The notes: a model not told the origin generated them from the letters alone. A stretch of DNA of 64,000 nucleotides from DATJBF01 sp035516795 (GCA_035516795.1 DATIZX010000011.1:1-64000); one strand, 5' to 3'. Counted from the first letter of the stretch, positions 26,608 through 35,346 are shown. Numbers and translations are program-made.

Positions 26608-28188
26608 GTGCCACAAGGATACGTTGCACTCATTTTGCATGCGCACTTGCCGTTCGTGCGCCATCCTGAATACGAGGATTTTCTGGAAGAAGATTGGCTG
26701 TACGAGGCGATCACCGAGACCTACATCCCGCTGATCAAAACGATGGAGGGCCTCGTCCGCGACAATGTGGATTTTCGTCTCACCATGTCGCTCACCCCGC
26801 CCTTGTGTTCGATGCTGCTGGACCCGCTGCTGCAGGACCGCTACATCCAGCACATCTCGAAGCTGATTGAATTGACCGAGAAAGAAATCGAACGCACGAA
26901 ATGGGATCACGCGTTTCACGACCTCGCGTGGTTTTACCACCAACGCTTTCAGGAGGCGCGAGCCACCTTCTGCGATGGTTATGGACGAAATCTCGTCGGC
27001 GCGTTCCGCAAGTTTCAGGAGTTGGGCAAGCTGGAGATCATCACCTGTGCGGCGACGCACGGATTTCTCCCCTTGATGCAGGAAGATCCGCAATCCATCC
27101 GCGCGCAGATTCTGGTTGCTCGCGATCATTACTGGCAATGCTTCGGCTGCAATCCCCGCGGGATTTGGTTGCCAGAGTGCGCTTACACACCGGGGTTGGA
27201 GAATTTTCTGCTGGAGGCCGAGATCCGCTGGTTCATCATGGACACCCACGGCCTGATGTTCGGCCATCCGCGTCCGCGCTTCGGAATCTACGCGCCCATT
27301 TTCACACACACCGGTGTGGCCGCGTTTGGCCGGGACATGGAGTCATCGAAGCAGGTCTGGAGCGCCGAGGAAGGCTATCCCGGCGATTTCGAGTACCGGG
27401 ATTTTTACCGCGACGTCGGATTCGACCTGGAATACGAATACATCCGGCCCTACATCCATCCCGACGGCATTCGCTGTTTCACGGGCATCAAGTATCACAA
27501 GATCACCGGCCGCTCCAACTACAAGGAAGCCTACATTCGCCAGCGCGCCATGGAGAAAGCCGCGCAGCACGCCGGCAATTTCATGTTCAACCGTGAAAAG
27601 CAGGTCGAGCATCTTTACGGTGTGCTGCAACGTCCGCCCCTGATCATCTCACCGTACGATGCCGAGTTGTTCGGCCACTGGTGGTTTGAAGGCCCGGAGT
27701 TCCTGAACTATTTCATGCGCAAAGTCTGCTTCGACCAGAATGTGTTCAAGCTCACCACGCCGAGCGAGTACCTGCGGATGTTTCCGACCCAGCAGATTTC
27801 ACAACCGAGCGCTTCCAGTTGGGGTAATAAAGGCTATTGGGAGGTCTGGCTCGAAGGGTCGAACGCCTGGATTTATCCGCATTTGCATATCGCCGCCCAA
27901 CGTATGAGCGAATTGGCCCGCAACTACAAGCAGGGGGACGGCCTTGTCCAGCGCGCTCTCAAACAAGCCGCTCGCGAATTATTGCTGGCCCAGTCCAGCG
28001 ACTGGGCATTCATCATGAAAACCGGGACGATGGTACCGTACGCCGTCAAACGCACCAAGGATCATATCCTCCGATTTACCCGTCTGTACGAACAGGTCAA
28101 AGGTGGCCGCGTCGATGAAGCGTGGCTGGCTTCCATCGAGTGGCGCGACAACATCTTCCCCGATGTGAATTACCATTATTACGAGTGA
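26608..28188 (+). CDS. GH57 1,4-alpha-glucan branching enzyme
   Basis: 526 residues starting at the GTG at 26608, which has AAAGGA 6 bases upstream and opens directly with the conserved VALILHAHLPFVRHPEY; the TTG at 26590 is less likely. GH57/DUF1957 motifs: HAHLPF, ATHGFLPL, GIWLPECAYTPG (nucleophile Glu), and SPYDAELFGHWWFEGPEFLN (acid/base Asp). It moves alpha-1,4 glucan segments to form alpha-1,6 branches in glycogen. Length fits bacterial branching enzymes of the family. It follows the DUF4912 gene on the same strand, likely one operon. Confidence 0.9.
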   Translation: MPQGYVALILHAHLPFVRHPEYEDFLEEDWLYEAITETYIPLIKTMEGLVRDNVDFRLTMSLTPPLCSMLLDPLLQDRYIQHISKLIELTEKEIERTKWDHAFHDLAWFYHQRFQEARATFCDGYGRNLVGAFRKFQELGKLEIITCAATHGFLPLMQEDPQSIRAQILVARDHYWQCFGCNPRGIWLPECAYTPGLENFLLEAEIRWFIMDTHGLMFGHPRPRFGIYAPIFTHTGVAAFGRDMESSKQVWSAEEGYPGDFEYRDFYRDVGFDLEYEYIRPYIHPDGIRCFTGIKYHKITGRSNYKEAYIRQRAMEKAAQHAGNFMFNREKQVEHLYGVLQRPPLIISPYDAELFGHWWFEGPEFLNYFMRKVCFDQNVFKLTTPSEYLRMFPTQQISQPSASSWGNKGYWEVWLEGSNAWIYPHLHIAAQRMSELARNYKQGDGLVQRALKQAARELLLAQSSDWAFIMKTGTMVPYAVKRTKDHILRFTRLYEQVKGGRVDEAWLASIEWRDNIFPDVNYHYYE

Positions 28189-28265
28189 CGGTTTCGAGGC
28201 TTGCGGATCTTGCCGCGAGTGCCGGGCCGCGTGGAAGACCTGCCTGTGCACACCCGACAAAAGTG

Positions 28266-28290
28266 TAGCCGCAGGCTTTAGCCTGCGCCC
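28266..28290. repeat. Dispersed palindrome of the GCAGGCTT-AGCCTGC family
   Basis: Palindrome TAGCCGCAGGCTTTAGCCTG and following bases. It lies right after the nucleoside kinase stop and between convergent genes, so it may also form a hairpin in both transcripts. Related copies: 30303-30329, 33336-33362, 33833-33859 and parts of 35200-35346. Confidence 0.6.
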
Positions 28291-29966
28291 TAATACCGGA
28301 AGCTGCTGTGGCCGATGAACTCGCGCAAGATCGAGGTTGGCGGCACGAAATGATCGGACACACTGAGGAAACTCGATAGAAACTCCAGCAATCGCCGCGC
28401 TTCCGCGTATTGCGGGTGATAGGGTTTCACCTCGGCCAAAAGCGGTTCGACGAACGGCTTGAGCACCGCCAATTCATAATCCAGAGCGGAATTGAACGCG
28501 ATATCCGCTTCCTGCTGGTACGGGAAGATCCAGGTTTTCTCGCCACGCCGGACACTCGGCCACATGTTGAGCGTGGCCAGCGCCGAGTTGCCACGGAAAT
28601 TGTTGTCCCGGACCATGCGTCGCACGAGACGGTTGTCCGTGGTCGAAATGCGGTTGTTGGAATCGAGATTCAACTGCGTCAGAGCGCTGATGTAGATGCG
28701 CATTTTGTGGGAGGCCGGTAACGATTCCGTCAACCGCGGGTTCAGCCCGTGAATCCCTTCGAGCAGTACGATCTGGTCGGGTTCAATTCGCAATTTCTGG
28801 CTACGATCCCCACGACAGCCTTTTTCGAAATCAAAACTCGGCAAATCCACTTCCTCGCCCTTGTCGAGGCGCATCAGGTGATCGTTGAAGAGCGGCAGAT
28901 CCACGGTCTCGATATTCTCGAAATCGGGTTTGCCGGCCTCGTCCAAGGGTGTTTGCTCACGATTGACGAAATAATTATCCACCGAAATGGTTACCGGCCG
29001 CAGGCCATTGACCCGCAACTGGACGGCCAACCGCTTGGCAAAGGTGGTCTTGCCCGAGGACGACGGTCCGGCAATCAACGCCCATTTGATATGTTCGCGG
29101 TGTTCGTAGATGTGATCGGCAATCTGCGCGATTTTCTTTTCGTGAAAAGCTTCGGCGGTCCGAATGAATTCACCGATTTCCCGGTTGGCAATGATCTCGT
29201 TGAGACGGCCAACGGTGTTCACCCCAAGAATCCGGCCCCATTCCTTGTGTTCCTTGAAAATCTGAAACAACTGGGGCTGTGGCTCGAACGGCGGCAGCTC
29301 TTTCGGATTTTCGGGAGCGGGAATTTGCAGGACGAACCCGGGAGGGTACGGGATCAATTTGAAGGTCGTCAACGCCCCGGTGCTCCCCGCCAGTGGACCG
29401 TGATCCAGGTCCGAAAAGTTCTCACACCACCATGTCGCCACCTTGGGCGGATTGCGGAAGCGCAGCAGGTTGTATTTGTCGAGTTGCTTTTCCTGCTCGA
29501 ACCGCGAGACGGCCTTGGTGAACGAGATTTTTCGTCGTTCGATCGGAACATCGCGTTCGACAATGGCACGCATTTGTTTGTCGATCGTCTGCAATTGTTC
29601 TTCGGAAATGCCGGCGCTGCCGTTCATCTCAAAGCTGCAATAAAAGCCTGTGCCCAACGAATGCTGCACGGCGAACCGGGCGTCCGGGAACAGATCCTTC
29701 ACCGTTTTGGCCAAAAGAAAACAAGCCGAGCGGTAATAAATCTGGAAACCTTGCGGGTCGCCGCGGGTCAGCAACCGGACGCTGCTGTCCACTTCCACGG
29801 GGTACGAGAGGGACACCGCATCGTTGTTGACCAGGGCGCCGATGTACTCCAGTCCTTCCGGCGAACGGTGCTGTGGCTGAATGTCGCGGACGCGAGTCCC
29901 GATGGCGCAACGAATCTGTGAGCCATCGGCCAACGTGACACTAATCGTATTGAGATTTGTATCCAT
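28290..29966 (-). CDS. TGS-domain nucleoside (uridine-type) kinase
   Basis: 558 residues. Order: TGS-like N-terminus (ISVTLADGSQIRCAIGT, residues 8-70), a threonyl-tRNA-synthetase-like second domain (YRSACFLLAKTVKDLFPDA, YCSFEMNG), a connecting region, and a C-terminal P-loop kinase resembling uridine kinase/phosphoribulokinase (WALIAGPSSSGKTTFAKRLA, ISVDNYFVNRE, LLEGIHGLNPRL). The expected reaction is ATP-dependent phosphorylation of a nucleoside or similar sugar. The synthetase-like part lacks a catalytic core and probably has a regulatory role. This domain combination is known in bacteria but its substrate is not settled. Confidence 0.85.
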   Translation of the reverse strand: MDTNLNTISVTLADGSQIRCAIGTRVRDIQPQHRSPEGLEYIGALVNNDAVSLSYPVEVDSSVRLLTRGDPQGFQIYYRSACFLLAKTVKDLFPDARFAVQHSLGTGFYCSFEMNGSAGISEEQLQTIDKQMRAIVERDVPIERRKISFTKAVSRFEQEKQLDKYNLLRFRNPPKVATWWCENFSDLDHGPLAGSTGALTTFKLIPYPPGFVLQIPAPENPKELPPFEPQPQLFQIFKEHKEWGRILGVNTVGRLNEIIANREIGEFIRTAEAFHEKKIAQIADHIYEHREHIKWALIAGPSSSGKTTFAKRLAVQLRVNGLRPVTISVDNYFVNREQTPLDEAGKPDFENIETVDLPLFNDHLMRLDKGEEVDLPSFDFEKGCRGDRSQKLRIEPDQIVLLEGIHGLNPRLTESLPASHKMRIYISALTQLNLDSNNRISTTDNRLVRRMVRDNNFRGNSALATLNMWPSVRRGEKTWIFPYQQEADIAFNSALDYELAVLKPFVEPLLAEVKPYHPQYAEARRLLEFLSSFLSVSDHFVPPTSILREFIGHSSFRY

Positions 29967-30163
29967 TCTTTTTCTCGCGACATCTGGAAAGCTTCTCGAA
30001 GGTCGGAAACCCGTCGCAAACGATTCGGATTCCTACAATGTCGGCCTGCCTTTATACGCGTCTTTCGGCGGATTTGAAGCTTTTTTTAATCGTGGTGCGT
30101 TTTGGCGGTACCGGCTGCGTTCGACAAACCGAGATCTTCTTAACGCGAATGGATTTCGTTCTC

Positions 30164-30345
30164 TGTTGTAGTGGCCGCCGTCCCCGGCGGCAAACTCTCT
30201 CACCGCTGAGGCGTGGAGGACGCCGAGAACCCCACGCATGCTTTCCCGATAAAAAAGAGAGGCCGATTTCTCGGCCTCTCTGTACTCTGTGTGCGTCTTC
30301 CCCGCGCAGGCTGAAAGCCTGCGACTACAGTCTTGTTGGCGCCCC
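30164..30345. repeat. Repeat-rich intergenic segment
   Basis: Holds a copy of the GTAGTGGCCGCCGTCCCC family at about 30167-30191 and a copy of the GCAGGC palindrome at 30303-30329 (CGCAGGCTGAAAGCCTGCG). Between them is the terminator at 30251-30281. No coding sequence is supported between 29967 and 30345. Confidence 0.6.
30251..30281 (-). terminator. Rho-independent terminator
   Basis: On the minus strand GAGAGGCCGA (from 30280) pairs with TCGGCCTCTC across a short loop and is followed by six T (30256-30251). It lies 65 bases after the stop of the minus-strand gene 30346-31065. Confidence 0.75.
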
Positions 30346-31065
30346 TTAGCGCGGCAGCGGACGATCTACGGGGAGATGGAACTCCCGGCGAATCGGAGCG
30401 TACCCATTGCCGTCTGCCGGCCATTCGGCCTCAACGGCAAACTGGATTTGCACGCGGCGGTTGTTGATGCTCTTCGCGTCCTCATCAATGCCATTGCGCT
30501 CGGCGGTCGCCTTGGATTGCACGTCCGCCTGGGCGTTGTTGGCCGCGACATACGCTTCCCGCGTGGCCTTCAGCGCCGCGAATTTCTCGCGCGTGACACC
30601 CGGCAACGAGTCGGTTTCCACTTTCGCGATGATGCTGTCCGCGACCTGCGTGAGAACGACGCGGCTGATGTCGATGTCTTCGCCGATGAAGTAATCCTTC
30701 AACTGTAACGGCGCCGTTCGCGCGTATTTCTGTTTGGCCGCAGCCTGAAAGCTTCGGATCGCACCCTTGAGGGCGTTCTTGGCTTTCAATTCCGCGTCGG
30801 TGGCGACGCGGATATCGCTGGTGTAATCGCCGGCTTTGGCGATGCGCACCCGGCAGGCGGCGATATCGCCTTCCAGTTGCGTGACAAACCCGTCGTCAAT
30901 CTCGTGTTGGAGCAGCTTGGCTTTGTAGTCATCCTTTTTGGCAGCGACGACAACCGAACTGGCCTTATCGAGGTCCTCGATGTGTTTGGAGTTAATGACG
31001 CCGCGAGAGAACTTCTTGGTTTCTTCCGTCTCAGGAGGCGCAGTCGTAGCAGTAACTTCTGACAT
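30346..31065 (-). CDS. Hypothetical coiled-coil-rich protein
   Basis: 239 residues, mostly predicted helix, Ala/Lys/Asp/Glu rich and without signal peptide or membrane span. Segments such as DKASSVVVAAKKDDYKAKLL, EIDDGFVTQLEGDIAACRVR and AKTKYAR-like stretches suggest a helical bundle; a short beta-like C-terminus (RVQIQFAVEAEW) follows. I do not recognise a family. The ATG at 31065 has AAAGGG about 8 bases upstream, and a strong terminator lies downstream, so it is probably a single-gene unit. Confidence 0.65.
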   Translation of the reverse strand: MSEVTATTAPPETEETKKFSRGVINSKHIEDLDKASSVVVAAKKDDYKAKLLQHEIDDGFVTQLEGDIAACRVRIAKAGDYTSDIRVATDAELKAKNALKGAIRSFQAAAKQKYARTAPLQLKDYFIGEDIDISRVVLTQVADSIIAKVETDSLPGVTREKFAALKATREAYVAANNAQADVQSKATAERNGIDEDAKSINNRRVQIQFAVEAEWPADGNGYAPIRREFHLPVDRPLPR

Positions 31066-31252
31066 GATCGGTCCCTTTCCCTGACAGCGGCGAGCGTCAT
31101 TGCTAACCGCTCAAGCCTTGCAAACACGAGCATCTGAAATGCCAAGCTTTATTATTCAGGGGCTTTCTGAAGGACCGACCAGCGAGCCATTTCCATCTCA
31201 GAGAGGAATCATGCTAATTCCTGATGAGACGAGCGGAACAGGTTCCCGTTCT

Positions 31253-31395
31253 CTGTCGTAGTGGCCACCGTCCGCTCGGCGGGAAATCTAGATGATAGGC
31301 ATGCCCGCCCCACAATTCACAATTTCCGGATTGTAAGGCGCGATGCTGCACATCACGCGATTGTTGTAGTGGCCGCTGTCCCCGGCGGCAAAATC
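31253..31395. repeat. Three dispersed repeat copies
   Basis: Contains TCGTAGTGGCCACCGTCC (31255-31272), a GGCGGGAAATCTAGATGATA ... GCCCGCC unit (about 31278-31311) related to the pair at 33704-33804, and TGTAGTGGCCGCTGTCCCC (31365-31383). The stretch 31066-31554 holds no credible gene. Confidence 0.55.
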
Positions 31396-31554
31396 TGTCA
31401 CCGCCACAATTCAGCGATGTTATCCTGAGCCTGATCACCATCGCCTCGTTGTCATCCCGAGCGTGTCGAGAGCCGAGCACCAGCGAGACGCCGAGGGTCA
31501 CGGGCGGCAAATCTCTGCCGTTAACGGTCCTCTGAGGAACGATCCGATTCCGGA

Positions 31555-31578
31555 GTTATATATAGCGCTATATATAAC
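31555..31578. repeat. Perfect 24-bp AT-rich palindrome
   Basis: GTTATATATAGC followed by its exact reverse complement, with no spacer. It lies 13 bases beyond the stop of the minus-strand gene 31591-32214. It has no T-run, so it is not a usual terminator; a protein-binding site or cruciform are alternatives. Confidence 0.7.
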
Positions 31579-31590
31579 CTTCCGTCGCAA

Positions 31591-32214
31591 TTACGGATGC
31601 GGGAATTGCGGGATCTGTTTCTGGAATTGTTGCATTTGCTGTTGCATCATTTGCTGGATCTGCTGCTGAGAAGCTCCAAGCATAGCCATGCTTTCTCGGA
31701 AGAATACCCAGTGAGAGAGCCCAATCATCAACGACATTGCACCCAGCAGTAACAATCCGTGTCTTACGTGACCGACACACATACCATAGATCGCGCAGAG
31801 CGGTGCCGCAGTGATAAAAGGTGTTGCCATGTAGAACAGAGTCACCACTGCGAGCATGTTCTCCCGTAGCACAATTAGGCCGACCAGACCAAACCCTGCT
31901 AGTATCACCAAACAGATCAAGCTGGCTTGAATCGCGGGATGAACGTCATCTGGCCTGCGCGGCGTGAAGCCGGTAGTTGCAGGACGCGGATTTGGCGGTG
32001 GCGCGTTCTGTGATGGCGTCAATGGCTGACCTGTTTCACGCGCAAGTTTGGCCAGCGGAGTTTCGACGCGTAACGGTGGGTCCTTGGATTTATCAGAGGC
32101 TATGCTCGGAACGTAGACCGGTTTGCCACAGCCGGGACAATCCACCGTGATTCCCGCGCCGGCTTCTTCGATGGCGATTTCCTGTCCGCACTTGCCGGTA
32201 AAGGTGATGTCCAT
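31591..32214 (-). CDS. Zinc-ribbon membrane protein, unknown
   Basis: 207 residues. The N-terminus has the start of a zinc-ribbon-like module (KCGQEIAIEE, TVDCPGCGKPVYVP), a Pro-rich linker follows, and the second half has three to four membrane spans (LICLVILAGFGLVGLIVL, TLFYMATPFITAAPL, HGLLLLGAMSLMIGLSHWV). The C-terminus is a Gln/Met-rich helix (QQQIQQMMQQQMQQFQKQ). GGAG precedes the ATG. Similar ribbon-plus-membrane proteins are frequent in Verrucomicrobiota and have no assigned function. Confidence 0.65.
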   Translation of the reverse strand: MDITFTGKCGQEIAIEEAGAGITVDCPGCGKPVYVPSIASDKSKDPPLRVETPLAKLARETGQPLTPSQNAPPPNPRPATTGFTPRRPDDVHPAIQASLICLVILAGFGLVGLIVLRENMLAVVTLFYMATPFITAAPLCAIYGMCVGHVRHGLLLLGAMSLMIGLSHWVFFRESMAMLGASQQQIQQMMQQQMQQFQKQIPQFPHP

Positions 32215-32504
32215 GTTCGGCTACTCCAGCGAGCATGCTAACCGAACGAGAATCCGAATCGAGAGAAAGAGGGAATTCCCCTTTCGTAGTACGGCCTGAT
32301 TTCAAGATTCAAGAGCTGACCCCAGCGACTCTGGCCTTACAAATGCAGCACGTGTGGACTCATTCAGTTTGTCTCGAATAGGTCGAATCACCATAATGGA
32401 GTCGGATGACCTGTCCCCCAATCGATTTCGACCGCTCCATTCATTTCAGAACCGGTCTTGCTGATATCGTATTCGAGAGGTAGGATCGCTTGCGAGGCCA
32501 GAGC

Positions 32505-33311
32505 ATGATTGACGGGAGCAAAATCCAAATCGGTGCCACGCAGTCCACAACGTCACGGTTTCCCAAACGTCTACGGCCCAGTGGCGGATATCGTGATTTG
32601 CGTTCGTTTCAGGTGGCGACGATTATCTACGACGCCACGGTTGCGTTTTGCGAGAAGTCGATTGACAGCCGTTCCCGCACCCGCGATCAGATGGTACAGG
32701 CAGCTCGGTCGGGTCGGCAGAACATCGCGGAAGGAAGCCGGGCCTCTGCGACTTCGAGTCAAACGGAGTTGCGCCTGATCAATGTTGCTCGCGCCAGCCT
32801 CGATGAACTGTTGCTCGATTACGAAGATTATCTCCGCCAACGCCATCACTCGCAATGGGCCAAAGACAGCGTGGAAGCTTTGGCGGTCCGGCGTGTGGGA
32901 CAGATGCTCGCCAGAAAGAATACGACGGATCAGGCGGACCGGACCGATCCTGCGGAGCTTTACCGGCCGTGGCTGGCTCACGCTGACCCGGCAGTCGTGG
33001 CCAACACGGTGATTTGCCTGATTCATCAAGCCAATTATTTGCTCGACCAGCAGGTGCGCGCTTTGGAGCGGCAATTCGTGACCGAAGGCGGTTACAGCGA
33101 GCAATTGGCTGCTGCGCGCCTTCGCGAACGCGAGCGGAAGACGAGCCAGGATCGGACGGAACCGAGCAATCCGACGGAGCCAACAGCGCCTGCTTGCCCG
33201 GTGTGCGGAAGCCCCATGGCGTTGCGGACGGCGAAGAAGGGCCCGCGTACCGGTTCACAGTTCTGGGGCTGCTCGAAGTACCCAGCCTGCAAAGGGACGA
33301 AGCCGGCTTAG
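32505..33311 (+). CDS. Four-helix-bundle protein with zinc-ribbon suffix
   Basis: 268 residues from the ATG at 32505. The first 130 residues resemble the four-helix-bundle (S23/Avd-like) proteins found inserted in rRNA or near mobile loci: GYRDLRSFQVATIIYDATVA, QMVQAARSGRQNIAEGSRA, LDELLLDYEDYLRQR. The C-terminus carries a topoisomerase-type zinc ribbon: CPVCGSPMALRTAKKG and FWGCSKYPACKGTKP, with four Cys. The combination suggests a nucleic-acid-binding role. The start is uncertain; an upstream TTG at 32490 is in frame. Confidence 0.75.
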   Translation: MIDGSKIQIGATQSTTSRFPKRLRPSGGYRDLRSFQVATIIYDATVAFCEKSIDSRSRTRDQMVQAARSGRQNIAEGSRASATSSQTELRLINVARASLDELLLDYEDYLRQRHHSQWAKDSVEALAVRRVGQMLARKNTTDQADRTDPAELYRPWLAHADPAVVANTVICLIHQANYLLDQQVRALERQFVTEGGYSEQLAAARLRERERKTSQDRTEPSNPTEPTAPACPVCGSPMALRTAKKGPRTGSQFWGCSKYPACKGTKPA

Positions 33312-33335
33312 GGCGCTCACCAAAACCGATTCCCA

Positions 33336-33380
33336 TGTAGTCGCAGGCTTCAGCCTGCGCGGGAAGACGCACCCGTAAGC
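33336..33380. repeat. Dispersed palindrome plus tail
   Basis: GTAGTCGCAGGCTTCAGCCT is followed by GCGCGGGAAGACGCACCCGT. The same order of parts recurs at 35254-35300, and the palindrome alone at 28266, 30303 and 33833. Confidence 0.6.
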
Positions 33381-33485
33381 CGACGAGACGCCGCCGTCGT
33401 GTGCGGCAACGGTGCGGCTACACGAGAATCGATTTTGTTTGCGCCTCTCAGCCAACTTTTCACGACGATAGCCCGATTTTGGCCC

Positions 33486-33701
33486 ACTCTGACTCAAAAC
33501 AAGGGTTCCCGACGCAAAAACAAGGCTACTCCGCGAGAGAACAAGCTCACTCCATGTAAAAACGGGGGCGCTCCACGTCGAAACAATTTTACTCCAACCG
33601 AAAACAAGCTTACTCCGAGTTGAAATAAGGTTGCTCCAGGTAAGAACAACGTCACTCCACCAGATTTTTTGGTCGCTCCAGCGGATTTTTAGGTCGCTCC
33701 C
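33486..33701. repeat. Degenerate 21-bp tandem array, about 10 units
   Basis: Units start at 33486 and every 21 bases after it: ACTCTGACTCAAAACAAGGG, TCCCGACGCAAAAACAAGGC, ACTCCGCGAGAGAACAAGCT, ACTCCATGTAAAAACGGGGG, GCTCCACGTCGAAACAATTT, and so on to 33701. The consensus is RCTCCNNNNNAAAACAANNT. The last two full units swap the A-tract for a T-tract (GATTTTTTGGTC, GATTTTTAGGTC). Earlier, weaker units may reach back to 33444. No spacers separate the units. No gene is supported between 33312 and 33955. Confidence 0.75.
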
Positions 33702-33703
33702 AT

Positions 33704-33804
33704 GGCGGGCAACCTGGACGACAGGCGTGCCCGCCCTACAATGACGAATTCCGGATTGCGTCCCCTCAGCGGGCAATCTGGACGACAGGCGTGCCCGCCC
33801 TACA
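33704..33804. repeat. Two direct copies of a GCGGGCA...TGCCCGC repeat
   Basis: Copy one (33704-33740) and copy two (33769-33804) share CTGGACGACAGGCGTGCCCG followed by CCCTACAA; each is itself imperfectly palindromic. A diverged third copy is at about 31278-31311. Confidence 0.65.
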
Positions 33805-33832
33805 AGGGGAAGGATGAGCCTGGGGATTCGGA

Positions 33833-33859
33833 GCGCAGGCGAAGAGCCTGCGGCTACAG
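33833..33859. repeat. Dispersed GCAGGC palindrome
   Basis: GCGCAGGCGAAGAGCCTGCG followed by GCTACAG, a further member of the palindrome family, about 100 bases before the adenosine deaminase gene. Confidence 0.55.
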
Positions 33860-33955
33860 ACGTCGCCGGCGCGGCGCTGTGTTTTGCTTGATGTTTCGGC
33901 TTGGGGAACCTAACCTCACCCGCTACAACCGATTCGCTTCGACGGAGAGATTCTC

Positions 33956-35185
33956 ATGAAGAACACGATACCTGATGAATTCGTTCGCCGCATTCCCAAG
34001 ACCGATCTGCATCTGCATTTGGACGGTTCCCTGCGCATCCCGACCTTGATTGAGTTGGCCAAAAAACAACGCGTCAAGTTGCCGTCGTACTCCGATGAGG
34101 GCCTGCGCCGTCAGGTGTTCAAGAACACCTACAAGAATCTGCCGGATTATTTGAAGGGATTCGCTTTCACCTGCGCCGTGATGCAGGACGCCGAAAGCCT
34201 GGAGCGGATCGCGTTCGAGTTGGCGGAGGACAATTTGGCCGAAGGGGTCCGTTACATCGAAGTGCGATATGCGCCGCAGTTGCACATCAACGACCGGCTC
34301 AGCTTGGAGGAAGTCGTCCGCTCTGTCTGCCGGGGATTGGAACGCGCCCAGAAACGTCATAACCGATCCAAGCTCGTGCAGTCGGGGGCCGATGTTCCAT
34401 TTCATTTTGGGATTATCGTGTGCGCGCTGCGATTCATCGTGCCGCAGATGTCGCCCTACTATCGGCGATTGTTTGAGATCATGCCGTATGCGTCCGCGAG
34501 ACAGGTATGCGCGACGGCCTCGATGGAGCTGGCCCGGGCGGCCGTCGATCTCGCGCACAACATAGGATTGCCAGTCGTCGGGTTCGATTTGGCAGGCGCC
34601 GAAGCGGGGTATCCCGCCGACGATCATTCGGCGGCCTATCAATACGTGCACTCGCACTTCATTCGCAAGACGGTTCACGCCGGTGAGGCGTACGGGCCCG
34701 AGTCCATCTTTCAGGCCATCACGAAATGTTACGCGAATCGGATCGGACACGGCACGTGGCTGTTTGCCCACGATATGATTCAGAACCCCAGTATTTCGGA
34801 CCCGGTCGCTTACTCGAATTATCTGGCGGAGTACGTCGCCAGCCAGCGGATCACCATGGAAGTCTGCCTCACCAGCAACGCGCAGACGCTGCCGCGGATG
34901 CGCAATCTCTCCCATCATCCTTTGCGTCAGATGCTCGACCATGAATTGTCGGTATCGATTTGCACGGATAACCGGCTGATGTCGAACACCAGCGTCACTC
35001 ATGAGTTGTTGTTGGCCATCGACAAGGTCCGCCTGACGCCGCGCGAACTGCGCAATGTCGTCATTGCTGGTTTCAAGGGCAGTTTTTTCCCGGGCACGTA
35101 CCGGGACAAGCGGCATTTCGTGCGACAGGTAATCGACCGTTATGAATCGCTCGTGAACGAGTTTCTTGGCGGTTCGCCGTCGTAG
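33956..35185 (+). CDS. add: Adenosine deaminase family protein
   Basis: 409 residues. Zinc amidohydrolase that deaminates adenosine (or a related purine) to inosine. Metal and catalytic motifs: TDLHLHLDGS (His19, His21), VHAGEAYG (His and the proton-donor Glu), NRIGHGTWL, and SICTDNRLM with the Asp ligand. It is longer than E. coli Add (about 330), mostly because of an insertion around residues 120-150 (ERAQKRHNRSKLVQSG) and a longer middle. The insertion leaves the substrate less certain; adenine-type or other ADA-like activities remain possible. ATG at 33956 has GAGA upstream. Confidence 0.85.
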   Translation: MKNTIPDEFVRRIPKTDLHLHLDGSLRIPTLIELAKKQRVKLPSYSDEGLRRQVFKNTYKNLPDYLKGFAFTCAVMQDAESLERIAFELAEDNLAEGVRYIEVRYAPQLHINDRLSLEEVVRSVCRGLERAQKRHNRSKLVQSGADVPFHFGIIVCALRFIVPQMSPYYRRLFEIMPYASARQVCATASMELARAAVDLAHNIGLPVVGFDLAGAEAGYPADDHSAAYQYVHSHFIRKTVHAGEAYGPESIFQAITKCYANRIGHGTWLFAHDMIQNPSISDPVAYSNYLAEYVASQRITMEVCLTSNAQTLPRMRNLSHHPLRQMLDHELSVSICTDNRLMSNTSVTHELLLAIDKVRLTPRELRNVVIAGFKGSFFPGTYRDKRHFVRQVIDRYESLVNEFLGGSPS

Positions 35186-35199
35186 TGTTGTTAGCGAAA

Positions 35200-35346
35200 A
35201 ATGTAGTCGCAGGGTTGCCCTGAGAACATCGTCACGGCGTCTCGTCAGACTCGGCTTAGCCTGCGCAGGGAAGACGCACCCGTAAAGGGTGCGGCTACGG
35301 GCGATTAGTTGAAGTCGCACCCATAAAGGGTGGCGGCTACAGGGCA
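35200..35346. repeat. Dispersed repeat cluster with hairpins
   Basis: Contains degenerate halves of the GCAGGC palindrome (35204-35220, 35254-35268), then two small hairpins: CGCACCCGTAAAGGGTGCG at 35275-35293 and a related GCACCCATAAAGGGTG at 35317-35332, each followed by GGCTAC. No coding sequence is supported in 35186-35426. Confidence 0.6.

Noticed and set aside
33486..33701. Possible CRISPR array
   Set aside because: Units are contiguous without spacers and diverge strongly; no cas gene is present.
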